A stretch of 64,000 nucleotides of DNA from an uncultured Planktomarina sp. (GTDB taxonomy: Bacteria; Pseudomonadota; Alphaproteobacteria; Rhodobacterales; Rhodobacteraceae). The notes under the pieces are model-generated. The model did not search any database. It was not told the DNA's origin and worked only from the letters and a program-made list of their open reading frames with translations. Below, one piece after another: positions 35,781 to 45,982 of this stretch. The stretch is from the NCBI GenBank assembly GCA_905182425.1, contig CAJJBP010000007.1, forward strand, positions 1 to 64,000. The letters run 5' to 3'. A program made the position numbers and the translations under genes. Positions within the stretch are counted from its first letter, which is position 1; each line of letters starts with the position of its first letter.

Positions 35781-36572
35781 ATGAATTCCTACGAAACACT
35801 GCTATTAAGCCATCCTAAAAATCATGTTTTGCAAATCACACTTAACCGCCCAGCGGCCGCAAACGCTTTTAATACACAAATGGCTCAGGACTTAGTCAAT
35901 GCGTTCGAGGCAATAACAATGGATCCAGGTGACACGCGCGTGCTAGTTTTGACAGGTTCAGGTGATCGGGCTTTTTGTGCGGGGGGGGACCTGAAGGAAC
36001 GCAACGGTATGAGCGATACGGCTTGGGGCAGGCAGCATTTAATCTATGAACGTATGGCTCGGGCAATCTTGAATTGCCCAACTCCAATTATTGGTGTCAT
36101 TAACGGTGCAGCTTATGGCGGCGGGTGTGAATTGGTTGCAGCTGTAGATTTTGCTTATGTCGCTGAAGGAGCCAAGTTTGCTCAAACAGAAGTAAAATTT
36201 GGAATTATTCCTGGCGCAGGAGGCACACAAACTCTTGCGCGAGCAATAGGGGAACGCCGCGCCAAAGAGCTAATTCTAACAGGTCAAGTTTTTGATGCAG
36301 ACCAAGCTTTAGACTGGGGTTTAGCTAATGCGATATATCCTTTAAAAGAATTGATGCCTGCTGCATTAGCAACGGCTCAGACTCTCGCAGAAAATGCACC
36401 AATCGCAGTGCGTCAAGCCAAACAGGCCATTGGCAAAGGAAGACAAATGAGTCTAGCAGACGGGCTCTCATTTGAAATTGAAGCCTACAACCGGACTATT
36501 CCAAGCCAAGACAGACGTGAAGGAGTCAAAGCTTTTAATGAAAAACGCAAACCAAACTTTTCTGGATTTTAA
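35781..36572 (+). CDS. Enoyl-CoA hydratase/isomerase family protein
   Basis: A 263-residue crotonase: LQITLNRPAAANAFN, then VLTGSGDRAFCAGGDLKE and GVINGAAYGGGCELVAAVDFAYV form the oxyanion hole. The two catalytic Glu positions of hydratases appear as the E in GGGCELVAA and the E in AQTEVKFGIIPGAGGTQ (the latter fitted to FAQTEVKFGI). It resembles 2-ketocyclohexanecarboxyl-CoA hydrolase- or methylglutaconyl-type members less than true hydratases. It likely acts in the same pathway as the ligase and dehydrogenases at 38-42 kb. It overlaps the end of the convergent sulfatase gene by 4 bases. Confidence 0.85.
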   Translation: MNSYETLLLSHPKNHVLQITLNRPAAANAFNTQMAQDLVNAFEAITMDPGDTRVLVLTGSGDRAFCAGGDLKERNGMSDTAWGRQHLIYERMARAILNCPTPIIGVINGAAYGGGCELVAAVDFAYVAEGAKFAQTEVKFGIIPGAGGTQTLARAIGERRAKELILTGQVFDADQALDWGLANAIYPLKELMPAALATAQTLAENAPIAVRQAKQAIGKGRQMSLADGLSFEIEAYNRTIPSQDRREGVKAFNEKRKPNFSGF

Positions 36573-38209
36573 TCTAAAGTGTGATCTTGACGAACCGGAC
36601 CTCGATATTTTTCAGTCAGCTCTTCTGAGGCTTCACTTCCATCGAATAAGAACGGAAGAATGCCACGGCGCATTGAGCGCCCACGCATTGCTTTGATGTC
36701 ATCCTCAGATTTGGTAACGCGTTGCGATAGACGCAAACCCCATGTCCTAAGGTGGCCATACATTTTATCGATAACCGCCCCATGATTTGAGCCTTTTGCA
36801 AGGTCATGAAACTCTTGTGGGTCATTATGGAGATCAAATAGCATTGGACGCATTCCACCCTCGGAGTGCATCAATTTATATCGGCCATCATAAACCATAA
36901 ACAGGCGTGCATCTCGTGGCTCTACGCCCAGATTAGCAGCTTGTGGTGTAGCCGAATAATCGTACTCAGAAATGACAAACTCCCGCCATTTTGGCGTTTC
37001 CCCATTCAGCCAAGGCATCAATGATTTACCTTCAAGAATATGATCAGGTACATGTCCCCCAGCAGCATCGACAAATGTGGCGGCTAGGTCAATGCTCTCG
37101 ACTAAAGCATCACAAGCAGTTCCACGCGTGGTATTAGCTGCCGCTCTTGGATCATAAATTATTAAAGGTACTTTGACAGATGGCTCATGAAATAAATCCT
37201 TTTCACCTAGCCAGTGATCCCCAAGATAATCACCATGATCAGAGGTCAACACGATCATGGTGTCTTTCATCCTACCAATTGCCTCAAGATGATCCAGCAA
37301 AACGCCTAATTGATCATCGCATTGCTTAATCAATCCAAGATAAGCCGGAATAACTTTCTCACGAACGTCATCACGCTGAAACGCAGTTGCAATTTTATTA
37401 CTCATATAAGCCCCATAAACAGGATGCGGGTTTTCCAGCTCGACATCGTCTCGCACTGGCAAAGGAACATGTTCTGCTCCAAACATATTGTGGTAGGGAG
37501 CAGGAACGATGTAGGGCCAATGCGGTTTAATGAAGCTGACATGCGCCATCCAGTCACCTTCAGACTGATCGATAAAATCAATTGTTTGAGCCGTTAGCCA
37601 AGGTGTCTCGCTGTCTTCTTCTTTGATGTTAGCGGGCTTGTCCGCATTCCGAAACATCCAGCCACTCGCTATTTCCGCATCACTAACTCCGGCGTTAGCA
37701 TAGTCTGCCCATGGATTTTCACCATCATACCCTTTAGATTTAAGATATTCGTTATAGGGGCTACGCTTCTCATCATAAAATCCGTCAGGCCCATATGCCC
37801 ACAATCCGTCGTCACGGATCCAATTATCAAAACCACATTCGGCTTGTCGTGCACCAATTACACTATCTGCCGCTAAACCAAGACGCGCCATGCCTTCAGC
37901 ATCTGCTTTCATATGCGTTTTACCAATAATCCAGGAGTTCATACCAAGTTTGCGCAGATGGTCTCCAATAGTTTGCTCTCCAACGCGCAATGGAAATCCG
38001 TTCCACTGCGCGCCATGACTGCTAGCATAACGGCCCGTATAAAAGCACATGCGGCTAGCACCGCAAATTGGGGATTGGACGTAGCTATTGGTGAATCGCA
38101 CACCCACATTGGCCACTCGGTCGAAATTTGGCGTATCCAAATGTGGATGACCCGAACAACTTAAGTAATCAAAGCGTAACTGATCATACATTATAAATAA
38201 GATATTCAT
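36569..38209 (-). CDS. Sulfatase (alkaline phosphatase superfamily)
   Basis: A 546-residue sulfatase. Metal-binding Asp is in LFIMYDQLRFDYL, and the formylglycine site is in SPICGASRMCFYTGRY: the pattern C-G-A-S-R is the CxAxR variant of CxPxR that formylglycine-generating enzymes can use. Later blocks are HVSFIKPHWPYIVP, VLTSDHGDYLGDHWLGEK with the second metal site, and a C-terminal HNDPQEFHDLA. No signal peptide is seen, so it is probably cytoplasmic, unlike most polysaccharide sulfatases. It may also belong to the phosphonate monoester hydrolase group, which shares this fold and nucleophile. No sulfatase-maturation gene is in the window. Confidence 0.85.
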   Translation of the reverse strand: MNILFIMYDQLRFDYLSCSGHPHLDTPNFDRVANVGVRFTNSYVQSPICGASRMCFYTGRYASSHGAQWNGFPLRVGEQTIGDHLRKLGMNSWIIGKTHMKADAEGMARLGLAADSVIGARQAECGFDNWIRDDGLWAYGPDGFYDEKRSPYNEYLKSKGYDGENPWADYANAGVSDAEIASGWMFRNADKPANIKEEDSETPWLTAQTIDFIDQSEGDWMAHVSFIKPHWPYIVPAPYHNMFGAEHVPLPVRDDVELENPHPVYGAYMSNKIATAFQRDDVREKVIPAYLGLIKQCDDQLGVLLDHLEAIGRMKDTMIVLTSDHGDYLGDHWLGEKDLFHEPSVKVPLIIYDPRAAANTTRGTACDALVESIDLAATFVDAAGGHVPDHILEGKSLMPWLNGETPKWREFVISEYDYSATPQAANLGVEPRDARLFMVYDGRYKLMHSEGGMRPMLFDLHNDPQEFHDLAKGSNHGAVIDKMYGHLRTWGLRLSQRVTKSEDDIKAMRGRSMRRGILPFLFDGSEASEELTEKYRGPVRQDHTLD

Positions 38210-38300
38210 GATGACCCCAAATTTTGTTCATAATCTTTTTGCCGCTTGGATAGATCTAAATGCAAGTAAGATTTGAATTGAAACTCACAAACTATACAAA

Positions 38301-39237
38301 TTAGCTCTTCAACTTCCGTGCAGTTAGAATTCTTAAAAGTCCATCATCACGTATCTGTTCAAGCTCAGCTACAGTTTTACCCTGCGCCTGTGTATCGACC
38401 CCCGCAATCAAAGTGGCGCAAACCTCCGGGCTAAGGTTAGGTGTGCCCTGATCTGCCCATAGTAGCTCTTGACTTAGACCGAGATGCTGCAAGTAATCGC
38501 TCATGCCACCGCTTCTACCTCCAAGATGGTAAGTCATATGTGCTCCAGTCACAGCCCAGCGCAGACCTGGGCCATGAATAAGAGCGGCGTCAACAACATC
38601 GACATCAGCAATGCCTTCACTCACAATATTCACTACCTCACGCCAGAGAGCCGAGGCCAACCGATCAGCAATGTGACCCGTCGCTTCACGTTTAAGACGT
38701 ATTGGGACGCAGCCGATACTTAGATAAATTTTTCTGCAAAATCTAACGTATCTTTTGAAGGACAATTCATCTCAACTAGCGAAATTAGGTGCGGCGGATT
38801 AAAGGGATGTGCCGTAAGCAATCTATGTGGCGCCCTCATGTCGGCACTCGGCGTAGACCAAACGAAACTCGAAGCACTTGATGCAATCAGGGCCTCAGGT
38901 GGGCTCAGCACCTCAAATTTTCGGTAAAGCTCTTTTTTTAAATCAATTATTTCAGGAGCATTTTCCCGAACAAAGGTGACCCCCTGCATCGCTTCAGCCA
39001 TCTCACTAAATGTATTCAAATTTCCTAGGGTTTTGTCCCTTCACCTAGAGACTGAAGCTGAAACATTGGGCCCTTTATGCGATCAGCAAGGGTTTCAAGC
39101 GGAATAGTATCTGGATCCCACGCACGGACATTAAATCCATAGTGCAAAAAAGAGCTGCCCAGCTTGCCCCTGCCAAACCACAAGCCAAAATAGCGATTTT
39201 TTTGGGGTTCAGCACTGATGGGGACCTGTTCAGACAT
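38301..39237 (-). pseudogene. 3-hydroxyacyl-CoA dehydrogenase, NAD-binding type, broken by four frameshifts
   Basis: The pieces add up to one protein of about 312 codons. The N-terminus MSEQVPISAEP passes into another frame as KKIAILACGLAGASWAALF, returns as HYGFNVRAWDPD, then jumps near 39030 to NTFSEMAEAMQGVTFVRENAPE with LTAHPFNPPHLISLVE, and again near 38740 to VPIRLKREATGHIADRLASAL with GPGLRWAVTG. Simple changes repair three of the breaks: C4 to C3 near 39199, T6 to T7 near 39150, and T3 to T4 near 38727. It resembles carnitine or L-3-hydroxyacyl-CoA dehydrogenases of roseobacters. Conserved residues remain in every frame, which suggests homopolymer sequence errors, although real inactivation is possible. 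Confidence 0.8.
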
Positions 39238-39249
39238 TGCGTAAAAACA

Positions 39250-40017
39250 TTACCGAGGCGCCATTCTGATCGCACCATCAAGGCGAATAACTTCTCCATT
39301 GAGCATTTGGTTGTCAACAATGTGCGCGACGAGATTTGCATATTCAGATGCCCTTCCCAAACGGTTTGGAAATGGAACTTGCGCACCAAGTGCATCTTGA
39401 ACATCTTTCGGCATGCCCTGAACCATCGGCGTCGCGAAAATACCAGGGGCAATAGCGCAAACTCTAATACCTTTATCTGCAAGATCACGGGCCATAGGCA
39501 AGGTCATACCAACAATGCCTCCCTTTGAGGCAGAGTAAGCTGCTTGTCCAATTTGACCATCATAAGCTGCAACAGACGCTGTATTAACAATTACTCCGCG
39601 CGCTCCGTCTGGACCACATGGCGCACTTGCAGCCATCAAAGCTGCGGCTTGAGATGCGCAATTGAAGGTACCTATAAGATTGATTTGAATAGTTTTTGAG
39701 AACATAGCTTCATCATGAGGAAGCCCGCGAGACACAGTTTTGGCAGCAGGCGCAATCCCTGCACAATTAACCATTATTCTTGGTGTACCGTGTAAGTTTA
39801 CAACTTGTTCTAAGCCTATAGCAACACTTTCGGTGTTTGATACATCAACTTGGTGAAAGCTACCATTTAGATTTTTTGCAATCACCTGTCCAGCGGCAAC
39901 ATCGATATCAAAAACGGCAACCTTTACTCCCATACCTACTAATTTATGCACTGTCGCAGCCCCAAGACCTGAAGCTCCACCTGTAACAACAGCAACTGTT
40001 TTATTACCAAAGACCAT
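39250..40017 (-). CDS. SDR-family 3-hydroxyacyl-CoA dehydrogenase (HSD10-like)
   Basis: A 255-residue short-chain dehydrogenase: TGGASGLGAATVHKL (NAD-binding), VDVS, VNCAGIAPAAKT, NTASVAAYDGQIGQAAYSASKGG with the Ser-Tyr-Lys triad, and CAIAPGIFATPMVQGMP. The insertion with GLPHDEAMFSKTIQINLIGTF is typical of type II 3-hydroxyacyl-CoA dehydrogenases (HSD17B10 group), which oxidise 3-hydroxyacyl-CoA with NAD. It lies 12 bases upstream of the broken dehydrogenase start and 66 bases downstream of the acyl-CoA ligase, all on the minus strand, so the three form an operon. Confidence 0.88.
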   Translation of the reverse strand: MVFGNKTVAVVTGGASGLGAATVHKLVGMGVKVAVFDIDVAAGQVIAKNLNGSFHQVDVSNTESVAIGLEQVVNLHGTPRIMVNCAGIAPAAKTVSRGLPHDEAMFSKTIQINLIGTFNCASQAAALMAASAPCGPDGARGVIVNTASVAAYDGQIGQAAYSASKGGIVGMTLPMARDLADKGIRVCAIAPGIFATPMVQGMPKDVQDALGAQVPFPNRLGRASEYANLVAHIVDNQMLNGEVIRLDGAIRMAPR

Positions 40018-40083
40018 TAAATCATTTCCTTAAATTTGTGAGCTTTTAACATTCAATCAGACTTAAACTAACTTCACGTTTGG

Positions 40084-41718
40084 TCAAACAGGCTTTGAGT
40101 GTAGATGGTACCAAAATCTCTCACGAAGCTTTAGTTTAGAAATTTTGCCAGTGGCGGTCATCGGCAAGCTCGACACAAACACAACATCATCAGGAACCTG
40201 CCATTTGGCAAGATTGGAACCAATTATATCGAAAATACTTTTTATATCAGGCTTGATGCCATCGCGCGCAACAACTATCAATATAGGCCTCTCATCCCAT
40301 TTCGGATCATATGCCCCAATAGCTGCACAATTTGTAATATCTGGATGTGACATTGCTAGATTTTCAATATCAAGTGAACTTATCCATTCACCACCAGACT
40401 TTATTAGATCTTTTGCCCGGTCAGTAATTGTCAGATATCCAGCCTCATCGATTTTGGCAACGTCACCAGTACCAAACCAACCCTCCAAATCAATAGCGTT
40501 AGCAGTGGCTTCCGGGTTTTCAAAATATTCCGAAATTATCGCGTTGCCGCGCACATACAGTTCCCCCACACCATCTCCATCATGGGCAACCTTGTCTCCA
40601 TTGTCATCGATCAACTTCATTTCAACGCCAAAGACCCTACGGCCTTGCGTTTTCTTAAGCTCCAACATTTCATTCATAGGGAGGTCAGACTCTGGTAAGA
40701 AGAGTTGCCCACTGCTGCCAATTGGGCTCATCTCAGTCATTCCCCAGGAATGGGCAACATCAACACCTAGCGTTTCAAACGTCTCAATCATTTGGCCAGA
40801 TGCAGCAGCACCGCCAATTACCACATGTCTTAATCCCTCAGGGATACTCCCTCGCTTCGCAATCTCATCCAGCAGGCTAATCCAGATCGTAGGGACCCCC
40901 CAAGCCGAAGACACTCCTGTATCGTTCATCAAGTCATACAGCGAGGCACCATCGAGATTGCGCCCAGGGAACACAATTTCTGCCCCTACAAGCGGAGCTG
41001 TATAAGGTATTCCCCAAGCATTCACGTGAAATAGGGGTACAACCGGCAAGATCTTAACGCCCGCCTGAAAGACGTTTGGAAATGCAAGAATTGTAGAGAA
41101 TGCATGCAAAACTGTAGACCGGTGTGAATAAAGAACACCTTTTGGGTCGCCGGTGGTTCCTGAAGTATAACAAAGACTGCAGGCAATATCCTCATCCAAA
41201 TCGCACCATATATATTCCGACGTTTCTTGTTGGATCAAAGCCTCATAACACAGTGCATTTGGAAGACCATGTTCAGGCATTTCATTAACTTCGCACAAGA
41301 TCACGTAGGTAATTTCATCATCCAACTGGTCAACAATAGCAGATATAATAGGAACTAAATCAGTATCAATGAACACCAATCGGTCCTGCGCATGGTTAAT
41401 AATGTAGACCATTTGTTCAGCAGAAAGTCTTGGATTTATAGTATGACAGACAGCACCAATACCTGAAATTGCATAATACAGCTCCAGGTGGCGGGACCCG
41501 TTCCAAGCTAATGTTGCAGCCCTGTCCCCAAAGGTAACACCGAGCCTTTCTAGCGCGTTCGCTAACTTACGACATCTGGCAGCCATTTCTCGATAGGTAA
41601 TACTATGGCGAATATTTTTATTGAGTGCCGAAACAACTGTACGGGCCCCATGAATTTCTTCCGCAAACTTAAGAATTTCCGACGTATTTAAATGCCGTTT
41701 CATCATATTGCCCAGCAT
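40084..41718 (-). CDS. Acyl-CoA ligase (AMP-forming, fatty-acid type)
   Basis: A 544-residue ANL-superfamily enzyme. The AMP-binding P-loop is CSLCYTSGTTGDPKGVLYSH; further blocks are PLFHVNAWGIPYTAPL, HSWGMTEMSPIG, GWFGTGDVAKIDEAGYLTI and DRAKDLIKSGGEWIS, with the C-terminal catalytic Lys in MTATGKISKLKLRERF. The closest group is medium/long-chain fatty-acid or related carboxylate-CoA ligases (FadD3/AlkK-like). It would activate the substrate for the HSD10-like and other dehydrogenases downstream. The start is the first of three close Met codons. Confidence 0.9.
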   Translation of the reverse strand: MLGNMMKRHLNTSEILKFAEEIHGARTVVSALNKNIRHSITYREMAARCRKLANALERLGVTFGDRAATLAWNGSRHLELYYAISGIGAVCHTINPRLSAEQMVYIINHAQDRLVFIDTDLVPIISAIVDQLDDEITYVILCEVNEMPEHGLPNALCYEALIQQETSEYIWCDLDEDIACSLCYTSGTTGDPKGVLYSHRSTVLHAFSTILAFPNVFQAGVKILPVVPLFHVNAWGIPYTAPLVGAEIVFPGRNLDGASLYDLMNDTGVSSAWGVPTIWISLLDEIAKRGSIPEGLRHVVIGGAAASGQMIETFETLGVDVAHSWGMTEMSPIGSSGQLFLPESDLPMNEMLELKKTQGRRVFGVEMKLIDDNGDKVAHDGDGVGELYVRGNAIISEYFENPEATANAIDLEGWFGTGDVAKIDEAGYLTITDRAKDLIKSGGEWISSLDIENLAMSHPDITNCAAIGAYDPKWDERPILIVVARDGIKPDIKSIFDIIGSNLAKWQVPDDVVFVSSLPMTATGKISKLKLRERFWYHLHSKPV

Positions 41719-42100
41719 ATTGTCTCCTAAGGCTCGCTACCAAAATCTATTTTTTCCTGTAGAAATATCTTACTGAAACGTCTGAACTACCTGCAATTCT
41801 ATTAAACTGTAATTCCAACAGCACGACAAGAGTGGAGCAATTCTTTATCCGGTTGTAACAATAGGTACAAAACTATCAAAGACTGCGATCTAGTAAAAGC
41901 TATAATCGTCTCACACATGACAAACGAGTGCAGTCAAGACCATGATAGATTAGTAAACCTGTTAATCAGCCAAGTGTTATGAACAAAGTACTGTGGCCAA
42001 TTCATACAAAATGCACAGCGTTATACGGAGTAAACCATTAGTAAGATGCGTAATTTGATAGGGTTTTAATAACAAAGATTTTTCTTTTTGCTACGCATTT
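41719..42100. other. Intergenic region, nothing recognised
   Basis: An AT-rich stretch of 382 bases between the acyl-CoA ligase start and the glmM end. It presumably holds the promoter of the ligase operon. No RNA gene, repeat, palindrome of note or terminator with a U-tract was seen on either strand. Confidence 0.45.
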
Positions 42101-43444
42101 TTAGGACGCAGCACTTATTGCGCCAGAAACTTCATCCACGATTTGTTTTAGTAACGCTTCGTTTTCAGATTCAACCATTACTCTGATAAGAGGTTCCGTT
42201 CCAGACACGCGTATTAATAGGCGACCGTTACCAAGCAAAGTTTTCTGCGCATTGGCAATCTCTTTTTTGACTTTATCATTTTCAAGAGGTGCGCAACCCT
42301 TGGTGAAGCTGACATTTTTTAAGACTTGCGGACATGGCGTGAAAACGCTCGCAAGCTCACTTGCTGTTTTCTCTGTTTCGACCAAAGCAGCTAGGAATTG
42401 CAAACCAGCAAGAAGTCCGTCACCAGTCGTTGCATAATCAGTCATTACGATATGGCCAGATTGCTCCCCACCAAGATTAAAACCACCTTTGCGCATAGCT
42501 TCGACGACATAACGATCACCAACATTCGTTCGGTGCAAGCCAATACTTTGCGTCTCTAGCCAACGCTCCAGGCCTAGGTTTGACATAACCGTAGCTACCA
42601 AAGCACCGCCTTTTAGAACTCCAGATTGCGCCCAGCGCGCCGCAATCAGACCCATTAGCTGATCTCCATCTGCGACTTGCCCTTTGTTGTCTATTATGGC
42701 GATACGATCGGCGTCTCCATCCAAGCAAATACCAAGGTCAGCACCATTATCTAAAACTGCCCGTGCAGCAGCTTCAGGATCGGTCGAGCCCACACCTTTA
42801 TTGATATTATAACCGTTTGGTTGCACGCCTAAAGGAATTACTTCGGCACCTAATTCCCAGAGAACTTCTGGGGCCGCTCGATACGCAGCGCCGTTCGCGC
42901 AATCTACCACAACTCTCAAGCCATCTAAACGCTTCCCGACAGGAAAGGTTGTTTTGACCGCTTCCACATAACGACCAATTGCACTTTCAACACGGCTGGC
43001 CCGGCCAATATTTTCAGGCTGGCATAATTCAACACCACTATGAAATAATGCCTCAATTTCAGCTTCAGCTTCATCAGACAGTTTAAAACCATCAGGACCA
43101 AAAAACTTTATTCCGTTGTCGTGATGCGGATTATGACTGGCGGAAATCATAACACCAGCATCTGCACGCATGGAGTGCGTCAACATTCCAACACCCGGGG
43201 TTGGAATGGGCCCTAAAAGAACCACGTCCATGCCAGTAGACATAAAACCAGAGGTTAAAGCATTCTCAATCATATAACCAGATCGACGCGTATCCTTGCC
43301 AATAACAACACGATGGCCATGAGTTTTATCACGTCTAAAAAACCTACCGGCGGCCGCTGCCAAACGTAATGCTGTCTCTGCGGTCATAGGGTAGGAATTC
43401 GCTGTTCCCCGAACACCGTCGGTTCCAAAAAGAGTGCGTTCCAT
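42101..43444 (-). CDS. glmM: Phosphoglucosamine mutase GlmM
   Basis: A 447-residue alpha-D-phosphohexomutase starting [20 protein letters not shown]. The phosphoserine loop is [20 protein letters not shown], the metal site is [14 protein letters not shown], and the sugar-binding motif is [12 protein letters not shown]; the C-terminal phosphate site is [16 protein letters not shown]. It makes glucosamine-1-phosphate for peptidoglycan and lipopolysaccharide. ATG at 43444 is used; a TTG one codon earlier is possible. No folP or ftsH gene adjoins, unlike in enterobacteria. Confidence 0.96.
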   Translation of the reverse strand: MERTLFGTDGVRGTANSYPMTAETALRLAAAAGRFFRRDKTHGHRVVIGKDTRRSGYMIENALTSGFMSTGMDVVLLGPIPTPGVGMLTHSMRADAGVMISASHNPHHDNGIKFFGPDGFKLSDEAEAEIEALFHSGVELCQPENIGRASRVESAIGRYVEAVKTTFPVGKRLDGLRVVVDCANGAAYRAAPEVLWELGAEVIPLGVQPNGYNINKGVGSTDPEAAARAVLDNGADLGICLDGDADRIAIIDNKGQVADGDQLMGLIAARWAQSGVLKGGALVATVMSNLGLERWLETQSIGLHRTNVGDRYVVEAMRKGGFNLGGEQSGHIVMTDYATTGDGLLAGLQFLAALVETEKTASELASVFTPCPQVLKNVSFTKGCAPLENDKVKKEIANAQKTLLGNGRLLIRVSGTEPLIRVMVESENEALLKQIVDEVSGAISAAS

Positions 43445-43615
43445 CAATTCTCCTCCCCAAGCCGACTATTAGCGCGCCATTATCAACGTTTACAACTCAC
43501 CAAATGACTACAATATCTTGAACACTGAGCTGATTTCAATCTGCGTAGCACACTCTCGGAGCGGGGTGGAAGGGTTATGCAATCAGTACCTCAACTTATT
43601 TACCCACATAAAAAA

Positions 43616-45145
43616 TTAAAAAGAGTGCGCTGCAGCATAACCGACAGCCAAACCGATTAACAATGTCGGCACTAACCATGCGAGCTTGCGACCATTTTCA
43701 CCTAACTTTTCATCTGGTTTATTATAGGATCGGATCAACAAATCTTCTGCCATCTGAGGAAGCTTTGGTCCAAAACGAGCTAGTACTCGCAGCGTCTTAA
43801 AGAGATCTTTAGCCAAGGCTTTTGGCCCGATGCTTTCTTTGATGTAGCCCTCGACAACAGGCTTTGCGACTTCCCAAATATTGACTTGAGGATGCAATCT
43901 GCGCGCAACTCCTTCAACAACAACCATTGTACGTTGTAACAAAATCAGTTCAGTCCGTGTCTCCATGCCAAATTTCTCAGTCACAGCAAATAAATGGCTG
44001 AGTACCCGACCCATACTAATTTGGGTAGCATCCATGCCAAAAATTGGCTCACCAACAGCACGCAGCGCACGGGCAAATTCATCAACATCCTTATCGGCCG
44101 GCACATATCCAGCCTCAAAGTGGACTTCAGCAACCCGTTTATAATCACGACGAATAAAACCGTACAGAATCTCGGCATAAACCCGTCGTGTATATTCGTC
44201 GATCCGTCCCATAATTCCAAAGTCGTAAGCGATAATATCGCCATTATAGGCAATCTTTAGGTTTCCCTGGTGCATATCTGCATGGAAAAATCCATCCCGT
44301 AGCGCATGAGATAAAAACAAATGTAACACACGCTCACCAATCACATGCCTATCAAGGCCTGCGGCATCTATAGACTCGTTATCTACAGCAGGGATGCCAT
44401 CCGCCCAATCCATTGTCATGACGTTTTTACCAGAAAGGTTCCAATTTACTTTTGGTAACTGAAATCCAGCATCACCTTCAGTATTCGTTGCGAATTCTCC
44501 AGCGGCACTGCTTTCCAGACGCAGATCCAGTTCCCCCATAACCACACCTTCAAAGTGCGCAATTACCTCTAGAGGTCTCAATCTGCGCGCGCCAGGAGCC
44601 AAAATTTCTACCATGCGGGCCGCAAAATAGAAGGCATCAATGTCTCGTTGAAAAGCACGCTCAATACCCGGTCTTAAAACTTTAACTGCAACATCTGCTC
44701 CGCTTGATACTAATTTGGCACGGTGGACCTGCGCGATAGAGGCTGCAGCAACAGGCAGACTGAACTCAGAAAAAACATTTTCGAGAGACTGCTCTAGCTC
44801 ACTCTCAATCATTGAACGCGCCTCTTCCATTGGGAACGGCGGCAATTTATCCTGTAAAACACGCAACTGATCAGCCAAATCGTGACCAACGACATCAGGC
44901 CTTGTGGAGAGTATCTGACCAAATTTTATATAGGCAGGCCCAAGAGCGGACAGAGCCCGGGTGGCAGGAGGCATGGAGGGGTCGCCTTTATATCCCAACC
45001 ACTGAAAAGGCCAACCAATGATTTTTGCTGCAATACGCAAGCCCCAAGGGGCTTGATAGGCGTCCAATATTAATTTAAGCGCTCCGGTCCGTTCAAGAGT
45101 TGCACCAGTTATGATTAGCCTGAGTATATTATGTGGGCCACGCAT
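43616..45145 (-). CDS. ubiB: UbiB, atypical kinase for ubiquinone synthesis
   Basis: A 509-residue protein of the ADCK/UbiB family: the family motif K-x-G-Q is in AYIKFGQILSTRPDVVG, the alanine-rich loop is PVAAASIAQVHRAKL, followed by VAVKVLRPGIE, and HADMHQGNLKI and IAYDFGIMGRIDEYTR provide the metal-binding residues. One hydrophobic helix closes the C-terminus (LAWLVPTLLIGLAVGYAAA). It supports coenzyme Q synthesis at the membrane. Its ATG directly abuts the ubiE stop (TAGATG), so the two are translationally coupled. Confidence 0.95.
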   Translation of the reverse strand: MRGPHNILRLIITGATLERTGALKLILDAYQAPWGLRIAAKIIGWPFQWLGYKGDPSMPPATRALSALGPAYIKFGQILSTRPDVVGHDLADQLRVLQDKLPPFPMEEARSMIESELEQSLENVFSEFSLPVAAASIAQVHRAKLVSSGADVAVKVLRPGIERAFQRDIDAFYFAARMVEILAPGARRLRPLEVIAHFEGVVMGELDLRLESSAAGEFATNTEGDAGFQLPKVNWNLSGKNVMTMDWADGIPAVDNESIDAAGLDRHVIGERVLHLFLSHALRDGFFHADMHQGNLKIAYNGDIIAYDFGIMGRIDEYTRRVYAEILYGFIRRDYKRVAEVHFEAGYVPADKDVDEFARALRAVGEPIFGMDATQISMGRVLSHLFAVTEKFGMETRTELILLQRTMVVVEGVARRLHPQVNIWEVAKPVVEGYIKESIGPKALAKDLFKTLRVLARFGPKLPQMAEDLLIRSYNKPDEKLGENGRKLAWLVPTLLIGLAVGYAAAHSF

Positions 45146-45898
45146 CTAGATTTTCCATCCAGAATGCAGCGCCGCAATACCCAAAGAAAGGTTACGATAG
45201 CTCACATTTTCGAAACCCGCACCACGGATCATGTTCAAAAACGTTTCCTGATTTGGAAACTTACGAATCGATTCGACCAGGTATTGGTAACTATCGCGGT
45301 CATTTGCGATCATTTTTCCCATCGCAGGTATTATATTAAAAGAATAAAGATCATATGCTTTTTGTACCAACGGAACGGGAATTTGACTAAACTCGAGGAC
45401 CATCAACCGACCACCTGGGCGTAAAACTCGAAATGCTTCACTTAGAGCATCTTCAGGCCGCGTTACATTACGAATACCAAAGCTAATTGTGTAAACATCA
45501 AAGCTATTATCAGCAAATGGTAAGGCCATTGCATCACCAACCAGCCAGTCGAGACTTTGCTCCATTTCACTGGCTTCCGCCCTTTTACGCCCTTCAACGA
45601 GCATATTTTCTGTGAGATCCAGCACAGTTGCATGGCCTGAGCCCGCACGGTTCAAGAATTTAAAGCTGACATCGCCAGTCCCACCGGCCACATCGATTAA
45701 CGTTTGACCGCAACGAGGTGCCAACCAGTCCATCATCGCTTCTTTCCAGATACGGTGTATTCCAATGCTCATAACGTCATTCATAACATCATATTTTGCG
45801 GCAACAGAATTAAATACCCCCTGCACTTTTCCAGCTTTTTCGGCAGCATGTACGGTTTCAAAGCCGAAGTGAGTTGTTTGATCAACGTGGTCTTGCAT
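45146..45898 (-). CDS. ubiE: Ubiquinone/menaquinone methyltransferase UbiE
   Basis: A 250-residue class I SAM methyltransferase: [20 protein letters not shown], then [19 protein letters not shown] (UbiE start region), [15 protein letters not shown] (SAM motif I), [16 protein letters not shown] (UbiE signature) and [16 protein letters not shown]. It carries out the C-methylation of ubiquinone precursors. It is the first gene of the ubiE-ubiB operon and is divergent from mutM with 84 bases between them, a conserved arrangement in Rhodobacterales. Confidence 0.96.
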   Translation of the reverse strand: MQDHVDQTTHFGFETVHAAEKAGKVQGVFNSVAAKYDVMNDVMSIGIHRIWKEAMMDWLAPRCGQTLIDVAGGTGDVSFKFLNRAGSGHATVLDLTENMLVEGRKRAEASEMEQSLDWLVGDAMALPFADNSFDVYTISFGIRNVTRPEDALSEAFRVLRPGGRLMVLEFSQIPVPLVQKAYDLYSFNIIPAMGKMIANDRDSYQYLVESIRKFPNQETFLNMIRGAGFENVSYRNLSLGIAALHSGWKI

Positions 45899-45982
45899 GG
45901 GACAGGCCCTTTCGTAACTTCAGCCCCTCTTATAATACCCAGAACGGCTGTTACAATGCGGTGTAACATAAGGAAACGTGAG

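Noticed and set aside
40145-41005. 286-codon plus-strand frame
   Set aside because: It is antisense to the acyl-CoA ligase, has composition typical of a shadow frame and no family features.
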